Source: Serinus canaria
Taxonomy: Eukaryota > Chordata > Aves > Passeriformes > Fringillidae
Assembly: GCF_022539315.1 (NCBI RefSeq)
Contig: NC_066313.1
Coordinates: forward strand, 31,967,059 to 32,031,058
Reading direction: 5' to 3'
DNA length: 64,000 bases
The notes beneath the pieces are model-generated. The model was not told where the DNA came from. It made no database searches and was given only the letters and a program-made list of their open reading frames with translations. Positions 35,589 through 48,276 of the stretch are shown one piece after another; within the stretch, counting starts at the first letter, position 1; every line of letters begins with the position of its first letter. Both the position numbers and the translations under genes were made by a program.

Positions 35589-38500
35589 CTTTCATAAAAG
35601 GAATCCAGCACTTATTTACCTTGTAACAATGCCGTGACTGGAATTGCAGTTTGGATCGCAGAATCCTATGTGCAGCACCTCAACAACAAAGGTGCTGATT
35701 AACTAGGCATTGGAAATATTTTCCTTTGAGGACAGCCATATTTTCAGTTGAATGTGCCCTTAAAATACACGACCTTTTTGGGCTGCCAAATAGCTCCACT
35801 AAAGCAGTCAAATTTCTTCCAGCAAAACTCTGAACGGAATAACTTTAAAATCCAATATTTATTCATGTCACAGCACAGTAATTTGATATGTAATAAGCAT
35901 TAAGGTAAACACAAATCTGTAGTTGACTAATCTGAACTTTGCTCTGTAGCTCAGATCTCTGGGGGAGACATGATACTTGACATTTAATTTGAAAAGCAAG
36001 GTAGCCTCATGGAGAAAAATCTTTTCCATTTAGATAGTAGAAAAGCATTGGTGCATTTTATTTGATATGGTGGATTTGCTTGGCTTTATTTTCACATTTT
36101 AATAGGCTCACCTCATAAAAGTATAATGAAAATAGAAGGATCATCTATCATAAGGATAGACAGGTATAGATATTTTCTTTGAGTTGTTGTCTAGAAGAAA
36201 AACAGTTTTCTTCCCACTGATAAAAATAAATGTAAATCTATCACTTTTTTTCCTCTTGTTTCCCTTCTTCCTTAAGAATGCCTTATCCTATTTTAATTGC
36301 CAGAAAGCAGAAAAGACATTCTCTCCCTTTTACAGAGGAGCACTAGAGGCACAGACACATCTGCTCTAGTGCTTATCTGGGATCAGGAGTGCACTTTTGA
36401 TGCAATTCTCCTGCCCATCCCCACTGAATCATGCTTTGCTTCTTTGTCAAGGGCATGAATAGGATCTGTTTTTACTGAAAGCAAAGCCTAATGGGTTGCT
36501 CCAAGAACACCCATAATGTGTTCAAACCCCTGACTGGTATTCAGCCCTTGGAACAAAGCCAGAGCAGGTATCAAGTACAAAACCCCAGAGCACAGTCAGC
36601 CAGCCCTCAGCTCAGCTGTATTGCTCCATGGACCCACACACCGACATGTCGTCACTGCAACAAACTGACCCTTGGATTTCCTGGGTTCAATTATACTGAC
36701 ACCACAGTATAAGTTCTGCTTTGAGGAACTAAAAATGGCTCCAGATTTTACCACAGACATAGGATACCACCTAGAAGTAGCAATTCGGTCTGGACGTACT
36801 AGCTTCAAATACTCATGTATGCCAACCTATCACCTCCAGACTCTCCACAGTTTAGAATTTCACTCCAAAACTACTGCTCAGAGATCACATTCTAACTAAC
36901 TACTACTTTGACTGTGTTCATATTGTCTTTTACCATATTGGTTGACTACATTATTTCTCTCTGGGTTTAGAGAGAAGAGTACTGGGGCTTCACCCCTTTC
37001 CCTACAGTGTCCTATCAGGTCAAGGGCACATGTAAGGAAATCATGTCTTTTAGAGACCAGCCCCCAGACAAAACACCATTTAGAGTCAAGCTTGAAAATC
37101 TTTATACCAGGACAACATTAATGTTCTGCTGGCATCTGGGTCCAGCTACCTATCATCTCTGGGCCCCATCTGGGAAGAACAGGTTTAGGTACTACTGTAA
37201 CCAGAAAGGTAACAATAGTTCAGCAGACAAGGAGGTACTGGGTTCAGGAGCAAAGAAGGGTGGATAAGTTGAGGAGTACTGATGGATGCAAAAAGAGACC
37301 CAATATCTAGACTCTAACCTCTGATCACAAGTGTACCTCATTTATGTGGATATGAGCTGCAGTGCTCTTTTTCCCAGGCATTCTCCGAGATGTCCTCACA
37401 TCAGCTATTTCTCAGCAGCTCCTAATTATTCCTCACCTACTATGAACTTCTCCCTAATTACTCTTTCCCTGTCTCTCCAGGGCTTCTGCAAGAATGACAA
37501 TGCCATTTGCAAATCTGAAGCGGCTCTGAGCTCTAAAGTTAACCTTTTGTGCACTCCTCTGTTCCTCCAAGGTTTTTACCTTCTCACAAAACCTAAATTT
37601 GAAAATTCATCAGCAAAGTCAGTTAACTAAAGACCATTCTTCTCAGGCTGCCTTGAGGATGGAGTGGTAAACTGTATGAGAAGCCTTGGAGAAGTTGGCT
37701 GCATTTTCGTTATATTTAGACTGAAAGAGTGTTGGTAAATGCTCGTTTCTGCAAAAAGGTTACAGAAATCAAAATGCCAAGAGGTCATTAAATAGCTTCT
37801 CTAACCTCTTAAACTTGCAAAGCAAAATGTCTCTCAGGACTAATCACTTCCTTTTATTGCATCTGTCCATTCATCTCATTCTTGGTTCCTTTTGAGACCT
37901 AAATTTCCTAATGTCATGCTTCTCTTTCTTCCCAGAGTGACAGTGACAGGTAAGCTACCCAGCCACATGCACATCCTTCTCCCCTCACCTAATGAAGAGA
38001 AGAGCTTTGAAGATTCCACTGCCCTTGCTATTGCTCAAGAACAGCAGTCCTTCCTGCTCCACTGCTTCCACTTTAATTGGATCAAGTCCACTGAGTCTTT
38101 TTCCCAGGATGAGACCAAAATAATTTGTTTACTCTAAATGGATCAAGCTGCACTCCTGTGTGCTATAAACACTGCCATCACAGTTTGGCTGGGTTTCTTC
38201 CTCATGCTTTTCTGGGCTAGAATTACTCTGACAATCATTTCAGTTACTGCCATTTTTTCTGGCAGCCCATGATCCTTCTCCTCAAGCACTTTTTGCATGT
38301 CATGTATGAACAAATTCTCCTGAGTCACCATCTTCCTCATGGATCATGGAGAGTGATTCCATTGCCATTTTTTGTTTCCATTTCTATTTGGTTTTGGGTC
38401 TGTTTTTTTTTAACTTGTTCTCTCTTTGTTCTTCATTGACTTTTTTCTGCCAATATTTAAACTTAATAGGCAGATAGTGCTGAATAAGAAATTGACAGCC

Positions 38501-39764
38501 AAGGAGCAAGCTTGAATACTGCATCCCATCTGTTTACTTTGAGCGAGCCAATTAACTCCCTTTCCAAGACAAAGCCCAGGAGCTGTCTGGAAAATCTTTC
38601 CCTGCAAGCACAACTTCCAAATGGCAATATGGGTGACATTCCACCTGCTTTGGTTTCCCCAGCCATGAGTCTTCCAACCCTATTTCAGCAAACTCCCTTA
38701 CTTTCAAACTTCTTCACAGGTTGTCACGGCATGTAGCACCATGCTATCCTATGAAAACACAATTCTGGCTGTAACACAGTTCTCATATTGTTCCTGACAT
38801 TTCAATATGAAACAAAGGAAAACAAAAGTTTTTTTGGGTCAGCAGGACATCACAGGACACCAAGAAGGCCCACCATATAGTGATCTGTGGAGCAAGAACA
38901 CAGAAACTGTAGAGGAAAATGGCCTTAAGCATGTGCACACTAGGCAGTTGATACTCACAAGCATCTGTGAGAAATCAGAAAATGAAGATGTAATGAAAAT
39001 AACCAACTGGTCTCTACCTTAGGATTCTCCTTTATCTCTTTATTTGGATCCATGAGCTGCCCAGAGGCTGCTGCACTGAATGTGCTTCTTGTAGAGAAAT
39101 CAAGTATGAGTAAAACACAGGATAGCAGCTAACTAGTACAATCCATGAACTCACTGATGTCAATAAAGGGGCCAAGCTTCACCTCTTTGGGAGAAGGAAT
39201 ACATCTTTCAAACATACGCCTCATGTAACTAGCGTGCAGTAAGCATTCAGACAGTACTTATAAATACCACAGAGCAATTTCCATATATCACCAAGCTGAA
39301 AGCTTGAAGGAAGCATCAAAAGATGCCCAAAAAGCAATTTTCGGAATATTCAAGATTAAGATGAGTGAGTCTTTCAACAAATGAGCCCATCCTTGCAGTA
39401 AGCATTTTAGCAGCCCTTTCCAGTTAGTACATAAGCTATTCTATAATCATAGAAGGAAATAGAAAACATAAGTTGAAATGTTGGTTTGACACAGGTAACT
39501 TCTTAAACCACATTTGCTTCTCTCAGATTAGGTTGTCACAATTGAAGGGCATGGCTGGACAGAAAGGTAGGACTGATTAAACAGAAATATGCCAGAAACA
39601 TACTAATACATTCTCTGCAGGAGAACCAGAGTGGCAACCTTGCTGTCACTCGCGATGTTTCACCAAGCATGTATGGCCACAAATGAACTCCCTGAGGATG
39701 TCAAGGAATAAACAGAAGGACATGCATGCACAAGTAGGGGAAAACCGTCATTAGTCAATCACTG
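35589..39764. other. Unique noncoding sequence
   Basis: No gene or clear repeat was recognised. At 37936-37949 a strong acceptor (cttctctttcttcccag) and a strong donor (gtaagc) lie only 14 nt apart, noted in the findings. Minus-strand open frames at 38143-38340 and 38410-38666 have no recognised domain. Confidence 0.5.
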
Positions 39765-39830
39765 TAGGGACACACAGGATGGTACAGTAGCTGGACTCGA
39801 TGTGCCTTACAACTTGAGATATACTTTGAC
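39765..39830 (+). mobile_element. Possible short CR1 tail remnant
   Basis: The tract gtagctggactcgatgtgcc followed by ttacaacttgagatatac resembles the CR1 end ('ggctggactcgatgatc...ttccaac...attct') with internal deletions. Only about 40 bp align, so it may be chance. Confidence 0.3.
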
Positions 39831-40786
39831 TACTCTCACAGGACCCAGCTCTTTCACTCCTTGATTTTTGAAGAAATCATTTGCTTTAAATCAAAATGGA
39901 TACAAACCACATTCACAGGAGTCTGACAGGTCACCACCATAGATTCTGTCTTTAAAATCTTATTCATTTTACTTTTCCTGACTCTTGCAGAAGAGAAGGA
40001 CAAGATCAAGAACAGCCCTTATGACTATATTTCATACAAATAGTGCACAAAAGATCTGGAATTTGGGCGCAACTAAAATAAGTCTTTGAAAATGAGAATG
40101 CTTATAAAAACACCTTCTGAAAGCAAAACAAAACAAAAAACCAACATGCCATAATTCTCCAAGATACCTTTGAAAAGAAAAACTTTGAAATTTCATACAT
40201 AGATTTCTCAGAAAACTTTGTCCTTCCATCCTGATACTAACCAGAAACAAAACATATGAATGCATAAATAAGTATATTTTTAATCAATAATCATAGTTAC
40301 AGTTAGCTCCCTTCCACTGTTTCACTTACTGAAACTCATCCCACAGCTGTGTTTACTCTGTAGTGAGCCAGCCAGGCACATTTCTGTATCAATATGTTGT
40401 CCGAGCAAGTAGCATTCACTTGATATTTATATTTCCAATTTAGAAATTATTGTAAAAAAAATAATAATCCTGGGATTGGCTTCGTCTAAAGCTAAAGGTT
40501 TGTGCCAGTATCAGAACAGGCATGTCTGTGCATGGACATTTCCCTGAGAACAAGCATTCAGCTTCTTCTCATGATGGAACAAACCAAAACAAAATTTTGG
40601 TTTGACTTCACTGTAGAATTAATTCCTTCTCTTTGCATGCCTAAACAGTCTCCACCATGGATCTGAATATCATTGTTTCCATTACCTTTTCTCCAACCCA
40701 GGAGCCAAACCATAACCCTCAGAAGACTATGACAGGTTTGCTACAAGCTGCAACCTGCAGCAGACTTCTGGAAAGCCGTACTGTTC

Positions 40787-40876
40787 AAAACCTGTAGGGA
40801 ATGTTGATTAAAGAATGTAGTCCATTGCATGGATGGACTGGACTACATTCTTCAATTAACATTCGCTATGGGGTTT
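40787..40876. repeat. Long quasi-palindrome / hairpin (about 38-bp imperfect stem, 14-nt loop)
   Basis: The core arms 40800-40824 and 40839-40863 pair at 23 of 25 positions; the run aagaatgtagtcca is perfectly complementary to tggactacattctt. The stem extends outward with several mismatches to about 40787 and 40876 (aaaacc against ggggtttt). The loop is ttgcatggatggac. The ~90-nt size and imperfect stem resemble a primary-microRNA hairpin, but it could equally be a small inverted-repeat element or a template-switch product. No conserved microRNA seed is recognised. Confidence 0.85.
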
Positions 40877-43800
40877 TTATTGCTTTAAATATTATCTTCT
40901 GGTCCCTGTTACTTTAAATTTGCTTTGAAACTCTAGAGAACAGAAAGCACTACATGCTAAGCTGTCGGGCCACCAGAAGCCATACCTCCCAAGTACAAGC
41001 TCTGTGAGTCCTGTGTTTGAATGCTCTGGAGTTTGCTCTGACTAACAGGGCAAAGGCTGAATGTGCAATTATTCTTAGTTGTGGCCTGACATCTTTTTGT
41101 ATTTTGTTTCTTTTATCCTAGGATTCTCCAAATTTTCATTTTAAACAAATAGCTTCTACAGAGGAAATAAAGTCTCACAGCATCAGGAGAAACAAGATGC
41201 TCTTTTCCTATAAGTGTAGGGAATATGAAGCACATGTATTCACAGGATCACAACACAGCACAACCAAATTAGGCTTACAGCTCCAGACCCCAGCTAATGG
41301 CCACTTAAATTTGCATAAACACAGAGCAATTTACTGCCCTCCATCCATCAGTTTTCAGTAGTGATGTTAGAAATAAGGCTGCACTGTCCTTTGAGCTGTG
41401 AAACAAAGAAAAGCAACAGTGCTATGTGCACCAAAGGGCACCAGTTTACACCAAACTACAAATGAATGCCATGTTGCTGAGCTGTATTGAGTTTGAAAAA
41501 ACAGGGAGTGAGTAACTCACAGGGAACAGAAACAGCTGACTCATTGTTTCAGGCAAGTCTTCAGCAATCAATTAATTGCCTGATCAATGCAGCATGATGC
41601 AGGAAGCTTAATTGAAGAGAATTAATACTTGGGAAGCACATATCTCTGGGGGGCGAACCACTGCCAGTAAAGTTAACAGCCTTTGGAAATGCAGCTGCGT
41701 TTGTTTTAGGAAGAAAAATGATGTGAGACAAGATATAAGGACATCATGGATAGTTGACATTCAGAGTAATATCCTTCAACAGGGAGTGTTCAGACTGAGA
41801 ATTTACCACTCACAGACTCCAGTGGCAGGAGTGCTAAAACATACATGTCCACATTTGGAACCCAACATCAGGAAGCCATGAATATTTTTATCACGCCACC
41901 ACAAAATTGAAGAGTAAAGAACAATATTCCTGTAGGTTGTGGGACTGTGCAGACTGGCTGATTAATTGATGAATATGTGAAATGAAGTGAATGTTAACGT
42001 AATGAAAGATACTGTATGAACCGACAATACCAATTTTACTACTCTTCCTCCCTTGGAGACATGGGTGCCTTTTCCACACTACAGTACACTAGGTTTCAGG
42101 GGAAGAAATATATCAGTTATCCTTGCAAAATAAAAAATGCATTTTGAGGAAAAACAAGCACATGCTTTTAACCAAGCTCTTTCTTAATCTCTCTGAAGCT
42201 CCACGTCACACCTAAATTTGCAGTATACTGAGCCTTTTACACATTAAACACTTGTTCTTTTTCCACTCTGCTATCCATAAAACCAGGTTTGACCAGCTCC
42301 AGGTCTGCATTTCTTTTGACTGGCCATGGGTAAGTTGTTTATAGGCATCAGGTCTGCAGTTCCAGCCTGCCCCCCAACTCTTCTCATCCCCTGCCCGTGT
42401 TCCTCTGTGTCCTGTGTCTCCACTTCATTGCTCTCAGACTTATATTCTCTATACTACATCATTATGCTAAAGCCATAAAACTATCTAGGTACAGTAGTAA
42501 GATAAACAAAAGTAGAACAAATTAGCCGTAGACACCTGGTCAATTAGAAAAATTGCTGTTACAGCTACAGCAAGTAAAACAGAGCTCAGGCAGGTCACCA
42601 AGAGTTCAGACAAAGCAAACCTGACGTACCTCAGTCCTGCAGCCCTGAAAATTCAGCACAAGGGCTATGGCCTGTTACCAGCCAAGGCAATACTGTCTTG
42701 CAGGTCTACACAAGTAACAGTTTTCAAAGGAATTTTATTCCCAGTCAGACAAGAGTTGATGGGAGCCCCATGCAGAAATGTAGACATGAAGCTGGGCATG
42801 TCAATTTTAAGACAGTCTTCAGAAGCATACAGCACTGGTGACAGTAATCTAGATGGATCACTTAGAAAAACCCACTGTTTTGCTGGTGGATTCAGGCCCC
42901 GTTTGATTGCTGATAGCTACGTGTTATTGCCTCTAGCTAGAGATATAAAATGAAATTTGACAAAAAAAAAAAAGAAAGAAAATCCTCAGCTTACTTGATT
43001 ACCTCGCACACTTTTGCTATGCAGGATTTGTTATGGAAGAAGGGAATCTGATGTGCAAGAGTTAATGACTCCAGGATATTAATATCATCTCATTTTCTTT
43101 CTGTGCCATTTCCAGTCAATGGCTTCAATTATGCCAGTACTCACCAAAGCACTTAACATCAGGTGGTCCCACGTGTACTTATGGATTCTTCAAGCAAAGC
43201 TAATGAAAATGATACAATAAGGGACTAAATTCCTGAAGACTGGTGGATCCTTAGATCCTATTGCAAGATGGAGAGCATGATCCCTCTATTTGGATGCTGT
43301 GCCACCTGCACCGTAGGTGCCATTCCCTCCTCACAGGATTGTAAGACGACAAATCTTGGAACCTTGTTTCAGAAAAGAAACTGTGCCTGGACTGGGAGCC
43401 ATGGTGAAAGAGCTGTGTGCTGGCTTGCTCAGGGCTACCAAAAGCCCAAGCAGCCACTAACATGAATACATTTCCTCAATATTCCTCTACTCAGGCTGAC
43501 TCCTGTCTCAGCATTTAAGGTATTTCCTGTGGTAAATAAAGGGCTATTACACAGAGTGTGAGGTACTGACTGCCAGAGTAGATTAAAAGTAAACAAGGCC
43601 AAATTAACATTTGTTGCTTTTGCTCATTTCATTTCTTTGCAAACACACTACAATGATAACAAACCTCTGCATGCTATTTAAGCAGAAATCAATACAAAGA
43701 TAGAAAATGCTATTTCTGACTGAAATTGGAGTTACAACCTTCTTTAAGAAAAGCCTAGCAGAGAATGTGCGGCACAGGTACTTTAAAACACTGTTTAAAA

Positions 43801-45723
43801 ACCTTACACTTTAAACACAGCTTGAACGCAATTTTACCTCTGTGCTTTTATTTCCTAAGGACTTCTTAACCTGGCTTTAATACATTAAAACATCAGAGTT
43901 AGTGCCTGTGCAAATCCATTTTGTCAAGTTTACATCAGCATATTATCATGTCATCCTGATTATTATACATCTGATCTTGAATTACACTGTTAACCAGCAC
44001 AAACCCCTGCAAAGAACCCAGACATTAAAAAGGAAGGAAAATATATTCATTTTGCTGTTTAACTAATAACCAAGGTCACTTTAATCTTGTGGGAATAGGA
44101 TGACTGCTTTTTCTCAGCACCCCAACACTTTAATTCAAGAATATTTCTTTAGTTTAATGTTTTCCTGCCTGCATTTCTGTACAATTAAAGCACTTCAATA
44201 TGGTCAACAATGTTAATAATATCCATTTATCTTAGGTAAATTGGCAAATGCCCAGTAATCACCCACTTATTTTTAGCAGTCTCTATCCCTCCTTTCCTTG
44301 TGGGTTTTTTTCACCAAATACACTGGAAGTTGAGCCTGGATACTACAGCAGGTAGTAAAATAGTAATAAATACACTCTCAGGAAGCTGTGGCTGTAAGAA
44401 CTCCATTACCTACAGAGTGTATTGTAAATTATGTATTGCTGTTTAGTATTCTTGACATTTTTAGTAAGTGCAATAAAACACATTTATAGAGTTGGAAAGA
44501 ACTGTATGCCAGCTCAAGGCAAAAAAAAAGAACAAATGGAAGACGTAATTGTTTTATCTAAAATAGATTTCTCCAGTAGATTACTACTGAAACACACAGA
44601 CTTTTTCCTAGTCTGCTAAGCAGGATGAAAACCTGGAAGGCTCCATATGTCATTCAGCCAGCCATTAGATTAGAATATAAGGTGCAGAAATGAAAACCAA
44701 AGAAAATTGCAACCTCCAAGTTCAGAACTGCAGCAAGGAGTTATATTTTAAATATAAACAGAGGGACTGGAGGGTCAGAGTAATCCATCAGAAGCTCTGA
44801 AGAGGGCAATCAGCATCTCGTAAATCCCCAGAAACATTTCTGTGCCCAAATCTAGGACTTACAATTATTTTGAGTGAGACAAAATATTATTTAGAGTAAC
44901 AAATAAGAAGCTAGCTAACAGGCAGACCTTCGATTTCCATCAGCTCTAAAGCACAACCAAGCCATGATCTGCTTTCCTCAATGGTCACAGTCCAAAGGAT
45001 CCCTCTGTTACAACTAGAGCTGAAGTAAAGTCCTATAAAGAAGGTTTTCATTTTTGCATAATTTAAGGTTGCATTTATACACCTACTATTAAATACAGGT
45101 GTCACTCTGCACCTTTTCCAGCTAGCTGGTAACAAGAGCAAAGTAAGCAGATAGAAATTGAGATGGCTCCTTTTCCGTTGTACTTTGGGCCTTTTCAGCT
45201 TTGGTGAAATTAGAATAAAACAAATTATTACATTGTTCAACATTAAATCAGCTCTCTGTATCTTCCTTGAGATAGCTTGGTATTTACCATTCTGTTTGAA
45301 GTCAGACAGAAATACAGCCTTTTTTGGCCCCAAAATAAATGTATAATAAGGTTCTAATCATGAAACTGAACTTTAGCTGTGATAATCAAAGTTATAACTT
45401 AAAGAAATTCTCCTATGTTTCATATGTAGAGAAAACTTACCCTGACTTCTTCTAAAAACATCCCTGGAGTAAATTCTTCTATTCCTGATGAATACTTCTG
45501 GTCCACTGCCCTGTTCTGGCTTGAAAAACAGTTTTGAGACAGGAGACTGTCCAGTCAAAACAAAACAGACCAAAATATTTTTCTCTATAGCCCCCTCTCC
45601 ACCCTCAACATTATTTCCCTTCTGCCTGAAAACAAATAAAACCTGCAGATGTGAACAGCACAATGCCAACCCCTTGACTTTGCAGAAAATCAAAATTAAT
45701 AATTTCTACTGCAGCAGAATTCT

Positions 45724-45783
45724 TTCTGCTACCTGTGTAGCAGAAGGAAGGATCCTTCAAGAAAATGATTCCTTCAAGAAAAC
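45724..45783. repeat. Small compound repeat: 9-bp perfect hairpin plus a ~17-bp tandem duplication
   Basis: ttctgctac (45724-45732) pairs perfectly with gtagcagaa (45737-45745) around the loop ctgt, with weaker extension outward. Directly after it, gatccttcaagaaaat is repeated as gattccttcaagaaaac (45751-45783). This looks like local slippage and small-scale rearrangement. Confidence 0.75.
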
Positions 45784-47084
45784 AAGCATCTTTTTAAAGG
45801 GGTGCCCACAAAAACATCAACCTCCCTACATCCCACTCAAAAGAAGATGCTCACTGAAAGGCTGTTATCTACATGCAATGTTACGTTAAGCAGGAAGTAC
45901 ATTTTGAAATGTCTTGTTGGCGTTCTCCTCCAAGATCCCTACCTCAGCACAGAATGAATTCAGATGTGACCTGCAAATGTCTGCCACTTGCTCATACCAT
46001 ATTTACATCAATAAGAGAAACATTTATGCAACAGACACCTATTTTGTGTTGCTCTCTGCCCCACATATCCACCAGGACTTGAAAACACCCAAAGCAAAAT
46101 CCCACTTGAATTTACTTCTGAAGTCAAGGTTGTAAGGAGAAGTGCTGGGTTTCCTTGATCTTCTGCTTTAGAGTGTGGATATTCTGGTGTGCAGCTTTTG
46201 CACAGACATGCACCCATAGCCTTCTTTCCAGGCCAGTGGAACTAAGCAAGCTGCCTCTAGGCTAAACCAGGGAGCCTAAAAACAAGGGACTGAAGCAAAG
46301 GTGAAATGAGTGCAGAGCTTCAGGAGGACCAACCATGTGAGCTCCAAACCTGAGTAACAGTCAGAGTAGGAAGTTGACTTGCTTTGAATTTTGCTGCCAT
46401 TTCCCTGATTGCTGTTGGACTCCAAACCAAGCTGGACACACCAGCTCCTATTCAAAAATCTTACACTCATCATAGTCCTTGTCATGTCAAACTAATCACC
46501 AGCTGGTGACTCCATGTTTGTTCACATCTTTCTGGCTGGGCATTTCAGTTGGATGGATACAGGCAGCGCAGAGCTCCAACCTGCAGGCTGGGGACAGGTC
46601 TGTGTGCCCCCTTCCCACAGCCCTCCACACCCCAAGCTCCCCAGGGAAGCTGGATTCACACAAACAAAAACAGACCCAAAACTCCCATCTGCTGCAGCAA
46701 GACTAAAGAAAAATTACTCATCTACCATAGTTATTTTCAGAATCAAATAAATGTCATCTGGTCCTGCATTAAATTGTCTGATCTGGAACAATTGATATCT
46801 AGTGTCACTGAGCAGTGTTTTTGTTTTCTTCATATATCTTCTTTAATAGATAACCTGTGAATCTGCTCCTTTTCAATTAAATGAATGCTCTTCATTTTAA
46901 TTGTTGTTTTCAATTGTTTTAAGTCTGTGGGTTACTAAAGAAGATAAAATGTGGTTATTATTTAAATTACATTTTCTTCAGGGACAAGTGCTTTGCCTTA
47001 AAACAAGCCATTTGAAATTATGAATATATGTACTGAGGTCTAAACCAATATAATTATATTTATTGAAATTAAATATACTCAGTA

Positions 47085-47590
47085 CTGGTGAGGCTGTACC
47101 TCAAATCCTGTGTTCAGTTTTGGGCCTCTCACTAGAAGAAAGATGTTGAGTGTGTCCAGAGAAGGGCAACGGAGCTGGGGAAGGGTCTGGTGCACAAATC
47201 TGATGAGGAGCAGCTGAGGGAGCTGAAGGTGTTCAGCCCAGAAAAAAAGAGGCTCAGGAGGGACATTATTGCTCTCTACAACACCTGAAAGGAGCTTGCA
47301 ATCACTTAGGGGTTGTGCTTTTCCCCCAGGTAACAAGCATCAGGACAAGAGGAAATGGCCTCAAATTGCACCAGGGGAGATTTAGATTGGGTATCAGTAA
47401 AATTTTCTTCATGTAAAGGTTTGTCAAGCACTGGAGGAAGCTGCCCAGAGAAGAGGTTCAGTCAACATCCCTGGAGGCATTTAAAAGATGTGAAATTGTG
47501 GCACTTGGGGACATGGTTTAGTGATGGGTTTGGCGGTGCTGGGTTAATGGCAACATCTTTTCCAACAGAAATTATTCTGATTCTAGGACC
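47085..47590 (+). mobile_element. CR1 LINE fragment, ~500 bp of the 3' end, sense
   Basis: The landmarks occur in the right order and orientation: actggtgaggctgtacctca, tgtgttcagttttgggcctc, gtccagagaagggcaacgga, gatgaggagcagctgaggga, aaaaagaggctcaggaggga, aggacaagaggaaatggcct, ctgcccagagaagaggttc and catccctggaggcatttaaa. It ends in attattctgattcta, the CR1 terminal 8-bp repeat type. It is the best-preserved CR1 copy in the window but still clearly diverged. The frames at 47079-47336 (minus) and 47355-47594 (plus) are parts of this repeat, not host genes. Confidence 0.95.
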
Positions 47591-48232
47591 GTGAAATAAA
47601 TCTTTACTGGTTAAATTTTTATAGAAATACAAACTACTGAATTGGTTGAAGCTACCGATTTCTGACCTGAAACAATAATTTGCTGAAGTTATAAAACAGG
47701 TTTTGGCATTTGAACTCTCTTTTCCAGGTTCAAATATTAATTTTCCAATGGAAAAAAAAATCATTTAATCAACTGTCAGTTCAATAATTTTTCTTTTCAA
47801 AAAGTAGCACAATTCTTCTTCTTCTGGTTTAGGAAAATGATACATTCAGAGCAGATGAGATCCAGTAGTTTTAAAATCTTAAAGGGCATGATGACAAGCA
47901 ATAGCAAGGTTTGCTAACTAATTAATGGTAATATTTCAAATGTTTATTAAATAATGTTTTGAATATAAGACATTTTTCATTAACTTTTTTCTCTGATATA
48001 TGTACCACACTGAAGGTAGCTTATGAAATTAATCATTAAAATGCTTCTGTGCATTTAATTGAATTTTATTGCTATTTAAATATAATTTGACACAAATTGC
48101 ACATAAAACATTAATCATCTAGCAGAAAGGAAATGTATCGTTCATCATATTACATAATGAAAATGTAAGACATAAAAGATCAGAGTAAGAATATGTTAAG
48201 CTAAGTGTTATTACTTACTGACACATATCAAA
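47591..48232. other. AT-rich unique sequence
   Basis: Very AT-rich noncoding DNA between the CR1 copy and the microsatellite. Nothing was recognised. Confidence 0.5.
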
Positions 48233-48243
48233 CTCTCTCTCTC

Positions 48244-48275
<32 letters not shown>

Positions 48276-48276
48276 T
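48233..48276. repeat. Compound microsatellite (CT)n(TA)n(CA)n
   Basis: The CT run at about 48233-48244 passes into TATATA and then a CA run to about 48275, with no other interruption. An open frame reading through it (48205-48402) is spurious. Confidence 0.95.

Larger units (their letters stand above)
39831..47084. other. Long unique stretch holding one long hairpin and a possible conserved block
   Basis: No gene was recognised. The hairpin at 40787-40876 and the short repeats at 45724-45783 are annotated separately. An A-rich run lies at about 42962-42981. From 43680 to 44270 the sequence is AT-rich but complex and could be a conserved noncoding element. The 140-codon minus-strand frame at 44911-45333 and the 133-codon plus frame at 45488-45889 have no recognisable motif. 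Confidence 0.45.

Noticed and set aside
42720..42985. Possible retroposed sequence ending in an A-rich run
   Set aside because: The upstream frame (42756-42953) has no recognisable homology and no target-site duplication was found.
44485..44510. CR1-like string tagagttggaaagaactg
   Set aside because: Too short and the following bases do not continue the CR1 tail.
44911..45333. 140-codon minus-strand open frame
   Set aside because: No recognisable domain, Leu/Phe/Ser-rich composition typical of AT-rich chance frames, and no splice or promoter context.
47079..47594. Open frames of about 80-85 codons on opposite strands
   Set aside because: They fall inside the sense CR1 3' end and represent neither the CR1 ORF2 product nor a host gene.
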